In this document: positions 43,696-57,971 of the stretch, in pieces
Position numbering within the stretch: the stretch's first letter is position 1
How the letters are laid out: every line of letters begins with the position of its first letter
Source: Hydractinia symbiolongicarpus
Taxonomy: Eukaryota; Cnidaria; Hydrozoa; Anthoathecata; Hydractiniidae
DNA: 64,000 bases
Reading direction: 5' to 3'
Assembly (NCBI RefSeq): GCF_029227915.1
Contig: NC_079879.1
Location: 30,696,501 to 30,760,500 of the forward strand
Notes under the pieces: model-generated
The model's input: the letters and a program-made list of their open reading frames with translations, nothing else
Told to the model about the DNA's origin: nothing
Database searches by the model: none
Translations under genes and position numbers: made by a program

Positions 43696-46600
43696 CCTGC
43701 GATTTCCCGTAAATCCCAGACTCGGCCCGTATAGTCAAAAGTATACAAAGAAAGTACCCAGGGAGTAAACTCATTTCCCGAACGATTTTTTAAAATATTA
43801 TTTCACCACTAAAGCCCATGAGACTTGTAGTTTTCAAAATGTTTTCATTTTTGATGAGACGTTGAATAAAAGAAGTTTAATCGCCGGCAAACGAAAACCC
43901 ACGACTTCCCGTAACTCCCGGACTCGGCCCGTATAGTCAAAAGTATACGAAGAAACTACCCAGGGAGTAAACTCATTTCCCGAACGATTTTTTAAATTAT
44001 TATTTTACCACTAAAGCCCATGAGACTTGTAGTTTTCAGAAATGTTTTCATTTTTGATGAGACGCTTAGTTAAAGTGGTTTAATCGCCGGCAAACGAAAA
44101 CCTGCGATTTCCCGTAAATCCCAGACTCGGCCCGTATAGTCAAAAGTATACAAAGAAAGTACCCAGGGAGTAAACTCATTTCCCGAACGATTTTTTAAAA
44201 TATTATTTCACCACTAAAGCCCATGAGACTTGTAGTTTTCAAAATGTTTTCATTTTTGATGAGACGCTGAATAAAAGAAGTTTAATCGCCGGCAAACGAA
44301 AACCCACGACTTCCCGTAACTCCCGGACTCGGCCCGTATAGTCAAAAGTATACGAAGAAAGTACCCAGGGAGTAAACTCATTTCCCGAACGATTTTTTAA
44401 ATTATTATTTCACCACTAAAGCCCATGAGACTTGTAGTTTTCTGAAATGTTTTCATTTTTGATGAGACGCTTAATGAATGTGGTTTAATAGCCGGCAAAC
44501 GAAAACCCGCGATTTCCCTTAAATCGCGGGCTTGTCCCGTATAGTCCAATGTATACAAAGAAAGTACCCTGTGAGTTAACTCATTTCCAGAACGATTTTT
44601 TAAATTATCTTTTCACCACTAAATCGCATGAGACTTGTAGTTTTCAAAAATGTTTTCATTTTTCATGAGACGCTGAATAAAAGAAGTTTAATCGCCGGCA
44701 AAAGAAAACCTGCGATTTCCCGTAAATCCCAGACTCGACCCGTATAGTCAAAAGTATACAAAGAAAGTACCCAGGGAGTAAACTCATTTCCCAAACGATT
44801 TTTTAAATTATTATTTCACCACTAAAGCCCATGAGACTTGTAGTTTTCAAAATGTTTTCATTTTTGATGAGACGCTGATTAAAAGAAGTTTAATCGTCTG
44901 CAAACGAAAACCCGCCACCTCCCGTAAACCCCGGACTCGGCCCGTATAGTCAAAAGTATACAAAGAAAGTACCCAGGGAGTAAACTCATTTCCCGAACGA
45001 TTTTTTAAATTATTATTTCACCACTAAAGCCCATGAGACTTGTAGTTTTCAGAAATGTTTTCATTTTTGATGAGACGCTTAATGCATGTGGTTTAATAGC
45101 CGGTAAACGAAAACCCGCGTTTTCCTGTAAATCCCGGGCTTGGCCCGTATATCGAATGTATACAAAGAAAGTACCCTGTGAGTAAACTCATTTCCAAAAC
45201 GGTTTTTTAAATTATCTTTTCACCACTAAAACGCATGAGACTTGTAGTTTTCAGAAATGTTTTCATTTTTGATGAGACGCTTAATGAAAGAGGTTTAATC
45301 GCCAGCAAACGAAAACCCGCGATTTCACGTAAATTCCGGGCTTGGCCCGTATAGTCAAATGTATACAAAGAAAGTACCCAGGGTGTAAACTCATTTCCCG
45401 AACGATTTTTTAAATTTTTTTTTCGCCACTAAAACACATGAGACTTGTAAATTTCAAAAATATTTTCATTCTTGATGAGACGCTTAATGAAAGAAGTTTA
45501 ATCGCCGGCAAACGAAAACCCTCGATTTCCCGTAAATCCCGGTCTTGGCCCGTATAGTCGAATGTATACGAAGAAAGTACCCTGTGAGTAAACTCATTTC
45601 CAGAACGATTTTTTAAATTATTTTTTCACCACTAAAACGCGTGAGACTTGTAGTTTTCAAAAGTGTTTTCATTTTTGATGAGACGCTGAATAAAAGAAGT
45701 TTAATCGCCTTCAAACGAAAACCCGCGATTTCCCGTAAATTCCAGGCTTGGTCCGTATAGTTGAATGTATATAAAGAAAGTACCCAGGGAGTAAACTGAT
45801 TTCCTGAACGATTTTTCAAATTATTTCTGCACACTAGAACGAATGAGACTTGTAGTTTCCAAATATGTTTTCATTTTTAATGAGACGCCTAATGAATGTG
45901 GTTTAATAGCCGGCAAACGAAAACCAGCGATTTCCCTTAAATCCCGGGCTTGTCCCGTATAGTCCAATGTATACAAAGAAAGTACCCTGTGAGTTAACTC
46001 ATTTCCAGAACGATTTTTTAAATTATCTTTTCACCACTAAATCGCATGAGACTTGTAGTTTTCAAAAATGTTTTCATTTTTCATGAGACCCTGAATAAAA
46101 GAGGTTTAATCGCCAGCAATCGAAAACCCGCGATTTCACGTAAATTCCGGGCTTGGCCCGTATAGTCAAATGTATACAAAGAAAGTACCCAGGGTGTAAA
46201 CTCATTTCCCGAACGATTTTTTAAATTTTTTTTTCGCCACTAAAACGCATGAGACTTGTAGTTTTCAAAAATATTTTCATTCTTGATGAGACGCTTAATG
46301 AAAGAAGTTTAATCGCCGGCAAACGAAAACCCTCGATTTCCCGTAAATCCCGGGCTTGGCCCGTATAGTCAAATGTATACAAAGAAAGTACCCAGGGTGT
46401 AAACTCATTTCCCGATCGATTTTTTAAATTTTTTTTTGGCCACTAAAACGCATGAGACTTGTAGTTTTCAAAAATATTTTCATTTTTCATGAGACCCTGA
46501 ATAAAAGAGGTTTAATCGCCAGCAAACGAAAACCCGCGTTTTCCTGTAAATCCCGGGCTTGGCCCGTATATCGAATGTATACAAAGAAAGTACCCTGTGA

Positions 46601-49600
46601 GTAAACTCATTTCCAAAACGGTTTTTTAAATTATCTTTTCACCACTAAAACGCATGAGACTTGTAGTTTTCAGAAATGTTTTCATTTTTGATGAGACGCT
46701 TAATGAATGAGGTTTAATCGCCAGCAAACGAAAACCCGCGATTTCACGTAAATTCCGGGCTTGGCCCGTATAGTCAAATGTATACAAAGAAAGTACCCAG
46801 GGTGTAAACTCATTTCCCGAACGATTTTTTAAATTTTTTTTTCGCCACTAAAACACATGAGACTTGTAAATTTCAAAAATATTTTCATTCTTGATGAGAC
46901 GCTTAATGAAAGAAGTTTAATCGCCGGCAAACGAAAACCCTCGATTTCCCGTAAATCCCGGTCTTGGCCCGTATAGTCGAATGTATACGAAGAAAGTACC
47001 CTGTGAGTAAACTCATTTCCAGAACGATTTTTTAAATTATTTTTTCACCACTAAAACGCATGAGACTTGTAGTTTTCAAAAGTGTTTTCATTTTTGATGA
47101 GACGCTGAATAAAAGAAGTTTAATCGCCTTCAAACGAAAACCCGCGATTTCCCGTAAATTCCAGGCTTGGTCCGTATAGTTGAATGTATATAAAGAAAGT
47201 ACCCAGGGAGTAAACTGATTTCCTGAACGATTTTTCAAATTATTTCTGCACACTAGAACGAATGAGACTTGTAGTTTCCAAATATGTTTTCATTTTTAAT
47301 GAGACGCTTAATGAATGTGGTTTAATAGCCGGCAAACGAAAACCAGCGATTTCCCTTAAATCCCGGGCTTGTCCCGTATAGTCCAATGTATACAAAGAAA
47401 GTACCCTGTGAGTTAACTCATTTCCAGAACGATTTTTTAAATTATCTTTTCACCACTAAATCGCATGAGACTTGTAGTTTTCAAAAATGTTTTCATTTTT
47501 CATTAGACCCTGAATAAAAGAGGTTTAATCGCCAGCAAACGAAAACCCGCGATTTCACGTAAATTCCGGGCTTGGCCCGTATAGTCAAATGTATACAAAG
47601 AAAGTACCCAGGGTGTAAACTCATTTCCCGAACGATTTTTTAAATTTTTTTTTCGCCACTAAAACGCATGAGACTTGTAGTTTTCAAAAATATTTTCATT
47701 CTTGATGAGACGCTTAATGAAAGAAGTTTAATCGCCGGCAACCGAAAACCCTCGATTTCCCGTAAATCCCGGGCTTGGCCCGTATAGTCGAATGTATACA
47801 AAGAAAGTACCCTGTGAGTAAACTCATTTCCAGAACGATTATTTAAATTATTTTTTCACCACTAAAACGCGTGAGACTTGTAGTTTTCAAAAGTGTTTTC
47901 ATTTTTGATGAGACGCTGAATAAAAGAAGTTTAATCGCCTTCAAACGAAAACCCGCGATTTCCCGTAAATTCCAGGCTTGGTCCGTATAGTTGAATGTAT
48001 ATAAAGGAAGTACCCAGGGAGTAAACTGATTTCCCGAACGATTTTTCAAATTATTTCTGCACACTAGAACGAATGAGACTTGTAGTTTCCAAAAATGTTT
48101 TCATTTTCAATGAGACGCTTAATGAATGTGGTTTAATAGCCGGCAAACGAAAACCCGCGATTTCCCTTAAATCCCGGGCTTCTCCCGTATAGTCAAAAGT
48201 ATACAAAGAAAGTACCCAGGGAGTAAACTCATTTCCCGAACGATTTTTTAAATTATTAATTCACCACTAAAGCCCATGAGACTTGTAGTTTTCAAAATGT
48301 TTTCATTTTTGATGAGACGCTGATTAAAAGAAGTTTAATCGCCGGCAAACGAAAACCCGCCATCTCCCGTAAACCCCGGACTCGGCCCGTATAGTCAAAA
48401 GTATACGAAAAAAGTACCCAGGGAGTAAACTCATTTCCCGAACGATTTTTTAAATTATTATTTCACCACTAAAGCCCATGAGAGATGTAGTTTTCAGAAA
48501 TGTTTTCATTTTTGATGAGACGCTTAATGAATGTGGTTTAATAGCCGGCAAACGAAAACCCGCGATTTCCTGTAAATCCCGGGCTTGGCCCGTATATCGA
48601 ATGTATACAAAGAAAGTACCCTGTGAGTAAACTCATTTCAAAAACGGTTTTTTAAATTATCTTTTCACCACTAAAACGCATGAGACTTGTAGTTTTCAGA
48701 AATGTTTTCATTTTTGATGAGACGCTGAATAAAAGGAGTTGAATCGCCGGCAAACGAAATCCTGCGATTTCCCGTAAATCCCGGACTCGGCCCGTATAGT
48801 CAAAAGTATACAAAGAAAGTACCCAGGGAGTAAACTCATTTCCCGAACGATTTTTAAAATTATTATTTCACCACTAAAGCCCATGAGACTTGTAGTTTTC
48901 AGAAGTGATTTCATTTTTGATGAGACACTTAATGAATGTGGTTTAATAGCCGGCAAACGAAAACCCTCGATTTCCTGTAAATACCGGGCTTGGCCCGTAT
49001 AGTCGAATGTATACAAAGGAAGTACCCTGTGAGTAAACTCATTTCCGAAACGATTTTTTAAATTATCGTTTCACCACTAAAACGCATGAGACTTGTAGTT
49101 TTTAAAAATGTTTTCATTTTTGATGAGACCCTCAATAAAAGGAGTTTAATCGCCGGCAAACGAAAACCTGCGATTTCCCGTAAATCCCGGACTCGGCCCG
49201 TATAGTCAAAAGTATACAAAGAAAGTACCCAGGGAGTTAACTCATTTCCCGAACGATTTTTTAAATTATTATTTCACCACTAAACCCATGAGACTTGTAG
49301 TTTTTAAAAATGTTTTCATTTTTGATGAGACGCTGAATAAAAGAAGTTTAATCGCCGGCAAACGAAAACCCACGACTTCCCGTAACTCCCGGACTCGGCC
49401 CGTATAGTCAAAAGTATACAAAGAAAGTTCCCAAGGAGTAAACTCATTTCCCGAACGACTTTTTAAATTATTTTTTCACCACTAAAACGCATGAGACTTG
49501 TAGCTTTCAGAAATGTTTTCATTTTTGATGAGACGCTTAATGAAAGTGGTTTAATCGCCGGCAAACGAAAACCCGCGATTTTCCGTAAATCCCGGGCTTT

Positions 49601-52600
49601 GCCGTATAGTCGAATGTATACAAAGAAAGTACCCTGTGAGTAAACTCATTTCCAAAACGATTTTTTAAATTATCTTTTTACCACTAAAACGCATGAGACT
49701 TGTAGTTTTCAAAAATGTTTTCATTGTTGATGAGACGCTGAATAAAAGAAGTTTAATCGCCGGCAAACGAAAACCCGCGATTTCCCGTAAATCCCGGGCT
49801 TGGCCCGTATAGTCGAATGTTTACAAAGAAAGTACCCTGTGAGTAAACTCATTTCCTGAACGATTTTTTAAATTATTTTTTTACCACTAAAACGCATGAG
49901 ACTTGTAGTTTTCAAAAATGTTTTCATTTTTGATGAGACGCTGAATAAAAAGAGTTTAATCGCCGGCAAACGAAAACCTGCGATTTCCCGTAAATCCCGG
50001 ACTCGGCCTGTATAGTCAAAAGTATACAAAGAAAGTACCCAGGGAGTAAACTCATTTCCCGAACGATTTTTTAAATTATTTTTTTACCACTAAAACGCAT
50101 GAGACTTGTAGTTTTCAAAAATGTTTTCATTTTTGATGAGACGCTGAATAAAAGGAGTTTAATCGCCGGCAAACGAAATCCTGCGATTTCCCGTAAATCC
50201 CGGACTCGGCCCGTATAGTCAAAAGTATACAAAGAAAGTACCCAGGGAGTAAACTCATTTCCCGAACGATTTTTAAAATTATTATTTCACCACTAAAGCC
50301 CATGAGACTTGTAGTTTTCAGAAGTGATTTCATTTTTGATGAGACGCTTAATGAATGTGGTTTATTAGCCGGCAAACGAAAACCCTCGATTTCCTGTAAA
50401 TCCCGGGCTTGGCCCGTATAGTCGAATGTATACAAAGGAAGTACCCTGGGAGTAAACTCATTTCCCGAACAATTTTTTAAATTATTTTTTCACCACTAAA
50501 ACGCATGAGACTTGTAGTTTTCAGAAATGTTTTTATTTTTGATGAGACGCTTAGTGAAAGTGGTTTAATCGCCGGCAAACGAAAACCCGCGATTTCCCGT
50601 AAATACCGGGCTTAGCCCGTATAGTCGAATGTATACAAAGAAAGTACCCTGTGAGTAAACTCATTTCCCGAACGATTTTTTAAATTATTTTTTCACCACT
50701 AAAACGCATGAGTCTTGTAGTTTTCAGAAATGTTTTCATTTTTGATGAGACGCTTAGTGAAAGTGGTTTAATCGCCGGCAAACGAAAACCCGCGATTTCC
50801 CGTAAATCCCGGGCTTGTCCCGTATAGTCGAATGTATACAAAGAAAGTACCCTGTGAATAAACTCATTTCCAAAACGATTTTTTAAATTAACTTTTCACC
50901 ACTAAAACGCATGAGACTTGTAGTTTTCAAAAATGTTTTCATTTTTGATGAGACGTTGAATAAAAGGAGTTTAATCGCCGGCAAACGAAAACCTGCGATT
51001 TCCCGTAAATCCCGGACTCGGCCCGTATATTCAAAAGTATACAAAGAAAGTACCCAGGGAGTAAACTTATTTTCCGAACGATTTTTTAAATTATTATTTT
51101 ACCACTAAAGCCCATGAGACTTGTAGTTTTCAAAAATGTTTTCATTTTTGATGAGACGCTGATTAAAAGAAGTTAAATCGCCGGCAAACGAAAACCCGCC
51201 ATTTCCCGTAAACCCCGGACTCGGCCCGTATAGTTAAAAGTATACGAAGAAAGTACCCAGGGAGTAAACTCATTTCCCGAACGATTTTTTATATTATTTT
51301 TTCACCACTAAAACGCATGAGACTTGTAGTTTTTAAAAGTGTTTTCATTGTTGATGAGACGCTGTATAAAAGAAGTTTAATCGCCGGCAAACGAAAACCC
51401 GCGATTTCCCGTAAATCCCGGGCTTGGCCCGTATAGTCGAATGTTTACAAAGAAAGTACCCTGTGAGTAAACTCATTTCCCGAACGATTTTTTAAAATAT
51501 TTTTTCACCACTAAAACGCATGAAACTTGTAGTTTTCAGAAATGTTTTTATTTTTGATGAGACGCTTAGTGAAAGTGGTTTAATCGCCGGCAAACGAAAA
51601 CCCGCGATTTCCCGTAAATACCAGTCTTAGCCCGTATAGTCGAATGTATACAAAGAAAGTACCCTGTGAGTAAACTCATTTCCCGAACGATTTTTTAAAT
51701 TATTTTTTTACCACTAAAACGCATGAGACTTGTAGTTGTCACAAATGTTTTCATTTTTGATGAGACGCTTAGTGAAAGTGGTTTAATCGCCGGCAAACGA
51801 AAACCCGCGATTTCCTGTAACTCCCGGGCTTGGCCCGTATAGTCGAATGTATACAAAGAAAGTAACCTGTGGGAAACTCATTTCCAAAACGATTTTTTAA
51901 ATTATCGTTTCACCACTAAAACGCATGAGACTTGTAGCTTTCAAAAATGTTTTCATTTTTGATGAGACGCTTAATGAATGTGGTTTAATAGCCGGCAAAC
52001 GAAAACCCGCGATTTCCCTTAAATCGCGGGCTTGTCCCGTATAGTCCAATGTATACAAAGAAAGTACCCTGTGAGTTAACTCATTTCCAGAACGATTTTT
52101 TAAATTATCTTTTCACCACTAAATCGCATGAGACTTGTAGTTTTCAAAAATGTTTTCATTTTTGATGAGACGCTGAATAAAAGAAGTGTAATCGCCGGCA
52201 AAAGAAAACCTGCGATTTCCCGTAAATCCCAGACTCGACCCGTATAGTCAAAAGTATACAAAGAAAATACCCAGGGAGTAAACTCATTTCCCAAACGATT
52301 TTTTAAATTATTATTTCACCACTAAAGCCCATGAGACTTGTAGTTTTCAAAATGTTTTCATTTTTGATGAGACGCTGATTAAAAGAAGTTTAATCGTCTG
52401 CAAACGAAAACCCGCCACCTCCCGTAAACCCCGGACTCGGCCCGTATAGTCAAAAGTATACAAAGAAAGTACCCAGGGAGTAAACTCATTTCCCGAACCA
52501 TTTTTTAAATTATTATTTCACCACTAAAGCCCATGAGACTTGTAGTTTTCAGAAATGTTTTCATTTTTGATGAGACGCTTAATGCATGTGGTTTAATAGC

Positions 52601-55600
52601 CGGTAAACGAAAACCCGCGTTTTCCTGTAAATCCCGGGCTTGGCCCGTATATCGAATGTATACAAAGAAAGTACCCTGTGAGTAAACTCATTTCCAAAAC
52701 GGTTTTTTAAATTATCTTTTCACCACTAAAACGCATGAGACTTGTAGTTTTCAGAAATGTTTTCATTTTTGATGAGACGCTTAATGAAAGAGGTTTAATC
52801 GCCAGCAAACGAAAACCCGCGATTTCACGTAAATTCCGGGCTTGGCCCGTATAGTCAAATGTATACAAAGAAAGTACCCAGGGTGTAAACTCATTTCCCG
52901 AACGATTTTTTAAATTTTTTTTTCGCCACTAAAACACATGAGACTTGTAAATTTCAAAAATATTTTCATTCTTGATGAGACGCTTAATGAAAGAAGTTTA
53001 ATCGCCGGCAAACGAAAACCCTCGATTTCCCGTAAATCCCGGTCTTGGCCCGTATAGTCGAATGTATACGAAGAAAGTACCCTGTGAGTAAACTCATTTC
53101 CAGAACGATTTTTTAAATTATTTTTTCACCACTAAAACGCGTGAGACTTGTAGTTTTCAAAAGTGTATTCATTTTTGATGAGACGCTGAATAAAAGAAGT
53201 TTAATCGCCTTCAAACGAAAACCCGCGATTTCCCGTAAATTCCAGACTTGGTCCGTATAGTTGAATGTATATAAAGAAAGTACCCAGGGAGTAAACTGAT
53301 TTCCTGAACGATTTTTCAAATTATTTCTGCACACTAGAACGAATGAGACTTGTAGTTTCCAAATATGTTTTCATTTTTAATGAGACGCTTAATGAATGTG
53401 GTTTAATAGCCGGCAAACGAAAACCAGCGATTTCCCTTAAATCCCGGGCTTGTCCCGTATAGTCCAATGTATACAAAGAAAGTACCCTGTGAGTTAACTC
53501 ATTTCCAGAACGATTTTTTAAATTATCTTTTCACCACTAAATCGCATGAGACTTGTAGTTTTCAAAAATGTTTTCATTTTTCATGAGACCCTGAATAAAA
53601 GAGGTTTAATCGCCAGCAATCGAAAACCCGCGATTTCACGTAAATTCCGGGCTTGGCCCGTATAGTCAAATGTATACAAAGAAAGTACCCAGGGTGTAAA
53701 CTCATTTCCCGAACGATTTTTTAAATTTTTTTTTCGCCACTAAAACACATGAGACTTGTAAATTTCAAAAATATTTTCATTCTTGATGAGACGCTTAATG
53801 AAAGAAGTTTAATCGCCGGCAAACGAAAACCCTCGATTTCCCGTAAATCCCGGTCTTGGCCCGTATAGTCGAATGTATACGAAGAAAGTACCCTGTGAGT
53901 AAACTCATTTCCAGAACGATTTTTTAAATTATTTTTTCACCACTAAAACGCGTGAGACTTGTAGTTTTCAAAAGTGTTTTCATTTTTGATGAGACGCTGA
54001 ATAAAAGAAGTTTAATCGCCTTCAAACGAAAACCCGCGATTTCCCGTAAATTCCAGACTTGGTCCGTATAGTTGAATGTATATAAAGAAAGTACCCAGGG
54101 AGTAAACTGATTTCCTGAACGATTTTTCAAATTATTTCTGCACACTAGAACGAATGAGACTTGTAGTTTCCAAATATGTTTTCATTTTTAATGAGACGCT
54201 TAATGAATGTGGTTTAATAGCCGGCAAACGAAAACCAGCGATTTCCCTTAAATCCCGGGCTTGTCCCGTATAGTCCAATGTATACAAAGAAAGTACCCTG
54301 TGAGTTAACTCATTTCCAGAACGATTTTTTAAATTATCTTTTCACCACTAAATCGCATGAGACTTGTAGTTTTCAAAAATGTTTTCATTTTTCATGAGAC
54401 CCTGAATAAAAGAGGTTTAATCGCCAGCAATCGAAAACCCGCGATTTCACGTAAATTCCGGGCTTGGCCCGTATAGTCAAATGTATACAAAGAAAGTACC
54501 CAGGGTGTAAACTCATTTCCCGAACGATTTTTTAAATTTTTTTTTCGCCACTAAAACGCATGAGACTTGTAGTTTTCAAAAATATTTTCATTCTTGATGA
54601 GATGCTTAATGAAAGAAGTTTAATCGCCGGCAAACGAAAACCCTCGATTTCCCGTAAATCCCGGGCTTGGCCCGTATAGTCAAATGTATACAAAGAAAGT
54701 AACCAGGGTGTAAACTCATTTCCCGATCGATTTTTTAAATTTTTTTTTGGCCACTAAAACGCATGAGACTTGTAGTTTTCAAAAATATTTTCATTTTTCA
54801 TGAGACCCTGAATAAAAGAGGTTTAATCGCCAGCAAACGAAAACCCGCGTTTTCCTGTAAATCCCGGGCTTGGCCCGTATATCGAATGTATACAAAGAAA
54901 GTACCCTGTGAGTAAACTCATTTCCAAAACGGTTTTTTAAATTATCTTTTCACCACTAAAACGCATGAGACTTGTAGTTCTCAGAAATGTTTTCATTTTT
55001 GATGAGACGCTTAATGAATGAGGTTTAATCGCCAGCAAACGAAAACCCGCGATTTCACGTAAATTCCGGGCTTGGCCCGTATAGTCAAATGTATACAAAG
55101 AAAGTACCCAGGGTGTAAACTCATTTCCCGAACGATTTTTTAAATTTTTTTTTCGCCACTAAAACACATGAGACTTGTAAATTTCAAAAATATTTTCATT
55201 CTTGATGAGACGCTTAATGAAAGAAGTTTAATCGCCGGCAAACGAAAACCCTCGATTTCCCGTAAATCCCGGTCTTGGCCCGTATAGTCGAATGTATACG
55301 AAGAAAGTACCCTGTGAGTAAACTCATTTCCAGAACGATTTTTTAAATTATTTTTTCACCACTAAAACGCGTGAGACTTGTAGTTTTCAAAAGTGTTTTC
55401 ATTTTTGATGAGACGCTGAATAAAAGAAGTTTAATCGCCTTCAAACGAAAACGCGCGATTTCCCGTAAATTCCAGGCTTGGTCCGTATAGTTGAATGTAT
55501 ATAAAGAAAGTACCCAGGGAGTAAACTGATTTCCTGAACGATTTTTCAAATTATTTCTGCACACTAGAACGAATGAGACTTGTAGTTTCCAAATATGTTT

Positions 55601-57954
55601 TCATTTTTAATGAGACGCTTAATGAATGTGGTTTAATAGCCGGCAAACGAAAACCAGCGATTTCCCTTAAATCCCGGGCTTGTCCCGTATAGTCCAATGT
55701 ATACAAAGAAAGTACCCTGTGAGTTAACTCATTTCCAGAACGATTTTTTAAATTATCTTTTCACCACTAAATCGCATGAGACTTGTAGTTTTCAAAAATG
55801 TTTTCATTTTTCATTAGACCCTGAATAAAAGAGGTTTAATCGCCAGCAAACGAAAACCCGCGATTTCACGTAAATTCCGGGCTTGGCCCGTATAGTCAAA
55901 TGTATACAAAGAAAGTACCCAGGGTGTAAACTCATTTCCCGAACGATTTTTTAAATTTTTTTTTCGCCACTAAAACGCATGAGACTTGTAGTTTTCAAAA
56001 ATATTTTCATTCTTGATGAGACGCTTAATGAAAGAAGTTTAATCGCCGGCAACCGAAAACCCTCGATTTCCCGTAAATCCCGGGCTTGGCCCGTATAGTC
56101 GAATGTATACAAAGAAAGTACCCTGTGAGTAAACTCATTTCCAGAACGATTATTTAAATTATTTTTTCACCACTAAAACGCGTGAGACTTGTAGTTTTCA
56201 AAAGTGTTTTCATTTTTGATGAGACGCTGAATAAAAGAAGTTTAATCGCCTTCAAACGAAAACCCGCGATTTCCCGTAAATTCCAGGCTTGGTCCGTATA
56301 GTTGAATGTATATAAAGGAAGTACCCAGGGAGTAAACTGATTTCCCGAACGATTTTTCAAATTATTTCTGCACACTAGAACGAATGAGACTTGTAGTTTC
56401 CAAAAATGTTTTCATTTTCAATGAGACGCTTAATGAATGTGGTTTAATAGCCGGCAAACGAAAACCCGCGATTTCCCTTAAATCCCGGGCTTGTCCCGTA
56501 TAGTCAAAAGTATACAAAGAAAGTACCCAGGGAGTAAACTCATTTCCCGAACGATTTTTTAAATTATTAATTCACCACTAAAGCCCATGAGACTTGTAGT
56601 TTTCAAAATGTTTTCATTTTTGATGAGACGCTGATTAAAAGAAGTTTAATCGCCGGCAAACGAAATCCCGCCATCTCCCGTAAACCCCGGACTCGGCCCG
56701 TATAGTCAAAAGTATACGAAAAAAGTACCCAGGGAGTAAACTCATTTCCCGAACGATTTTTTAAATTATTATTTCACCACTAAAGCCCATGAGACATGTA
56801 GTTTTCAGAAATGTTTTCATTTTTGATGAGACGCTTAATGAATGTGGTTTAATAGCCGGCAAACGAAAACCCGCGATTTCCTGTAAATCCCGGGCTTGGC
56901 CCGTATATCGAATGTATACAAAGAAAGTACCCTGTGAGTAAACTCATTTCAAAAACGGTTTTTTAAATTATCTTTTCACCACTAAAACGCATGAGACTTG
57001 TAGTTTTCAGAAATGTTTTCATTTTTGATGAGACGCTGAATAAAAGGAGTTGAATCGCCGGCAAACGAAATCCTGCGATTTCCCGTAAATCCCGGACTCG
57101 GCCCGTATAGTCAAAAGTATACAAAGAAAGTACCCAGGGAGTAAACTCATTTCCCGAACGATTTTTAAAATTATTATTTCACCACTAAAGCCCATGAGAC
57201 TTGTAGTTTTCAGAAGTGATTTCATTTTTGATGAGACACTTAATGAATGTGGTTTAATAGCCGGCAAACGAAAACCCTCGATTTCCTGTAAATCCCGGTC
57301 TTGGCCCGTATAGTCGAATGTATACAAAGGAAGTACCCTGTGAGTAAACTCATTTCCGAAACGATTTTTTAAATTATCGTTTCACCACTAAAACGCATGA
57401 GACTTGTAGTTTTTAAAAATGTTTTCATTTTTGATGAGACCCTCAATAAAAGGAGTTTAATCGCCGGCAAACGAAAACCTGCGATTTCCCGTAAATCCCG
57501 GACTCGGCCCGTATAGTCAAAAGTATACAAAGAAAGTACCCAGGGAGTTAACTCATTTCAAGAACGATTTTTTAAATTATTATTTCACCACTAAACCCAT
57601 GAGACTTGTAGTTTTTAAAAATGTTTTCATTTTTGATGAGACGCTGAATAAAAGAAGTTTAATCGCCGGCAAACGAAAACCCACGACTTCCCGTAACTCC
57701 CGGACTCGGCCCGTATAGTCAAAAGTATACAAAGAAAGTTCCCAAGGAGTAAACTCATTTCCCGAACGACTTTTTAAATTATTTTTTCACCACTAAAACG
57801 CATGAGACTTGTAGCTTTCAGAAATGTTTTCATTTTTGATGAGACGCTTAATGAAAGTGGTTTAATCGCCGGCAAACGAAAACCCGCGATTTTCCGTAAA
57901 TCCCGGGCTTTGCCGTATAGTCGAATGTATACAAAGAAAGTACCCTGTGAGTAA
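43696..57954 (-). repeat. Satellite 2, block B (inverted orientation)
   Basis: The same ~203-bp monomers run in the opposite direction for 14.3 kb (about 70 copies). The switch from block A is abrupt: GTATACTTTCGTTTGCC is followed directly by inverted TGCGATTTCCCG. The left half mirrors block A about the point 43308, and the right half mirrors block C. An 811-bp segment is present twice in a row (frames at 53113 and 53924), whereas block C has it once. Confidence 0.98.
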
Positions 57955-57971
57955 TGTAATACATGTTGAAA
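57955..57971. other. 17-bp non-satellite insert at the second inversion junction
   Basis: Block B stops after GTGAGTAA and block C starts at ATTCAACTCC. Between them is TGTAATACATGTTGAAA, which is not part of the monomer. Together with the start of block C it makes a small palindrome, GTTGAAAATTCAAC. Confidence 0.85.
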
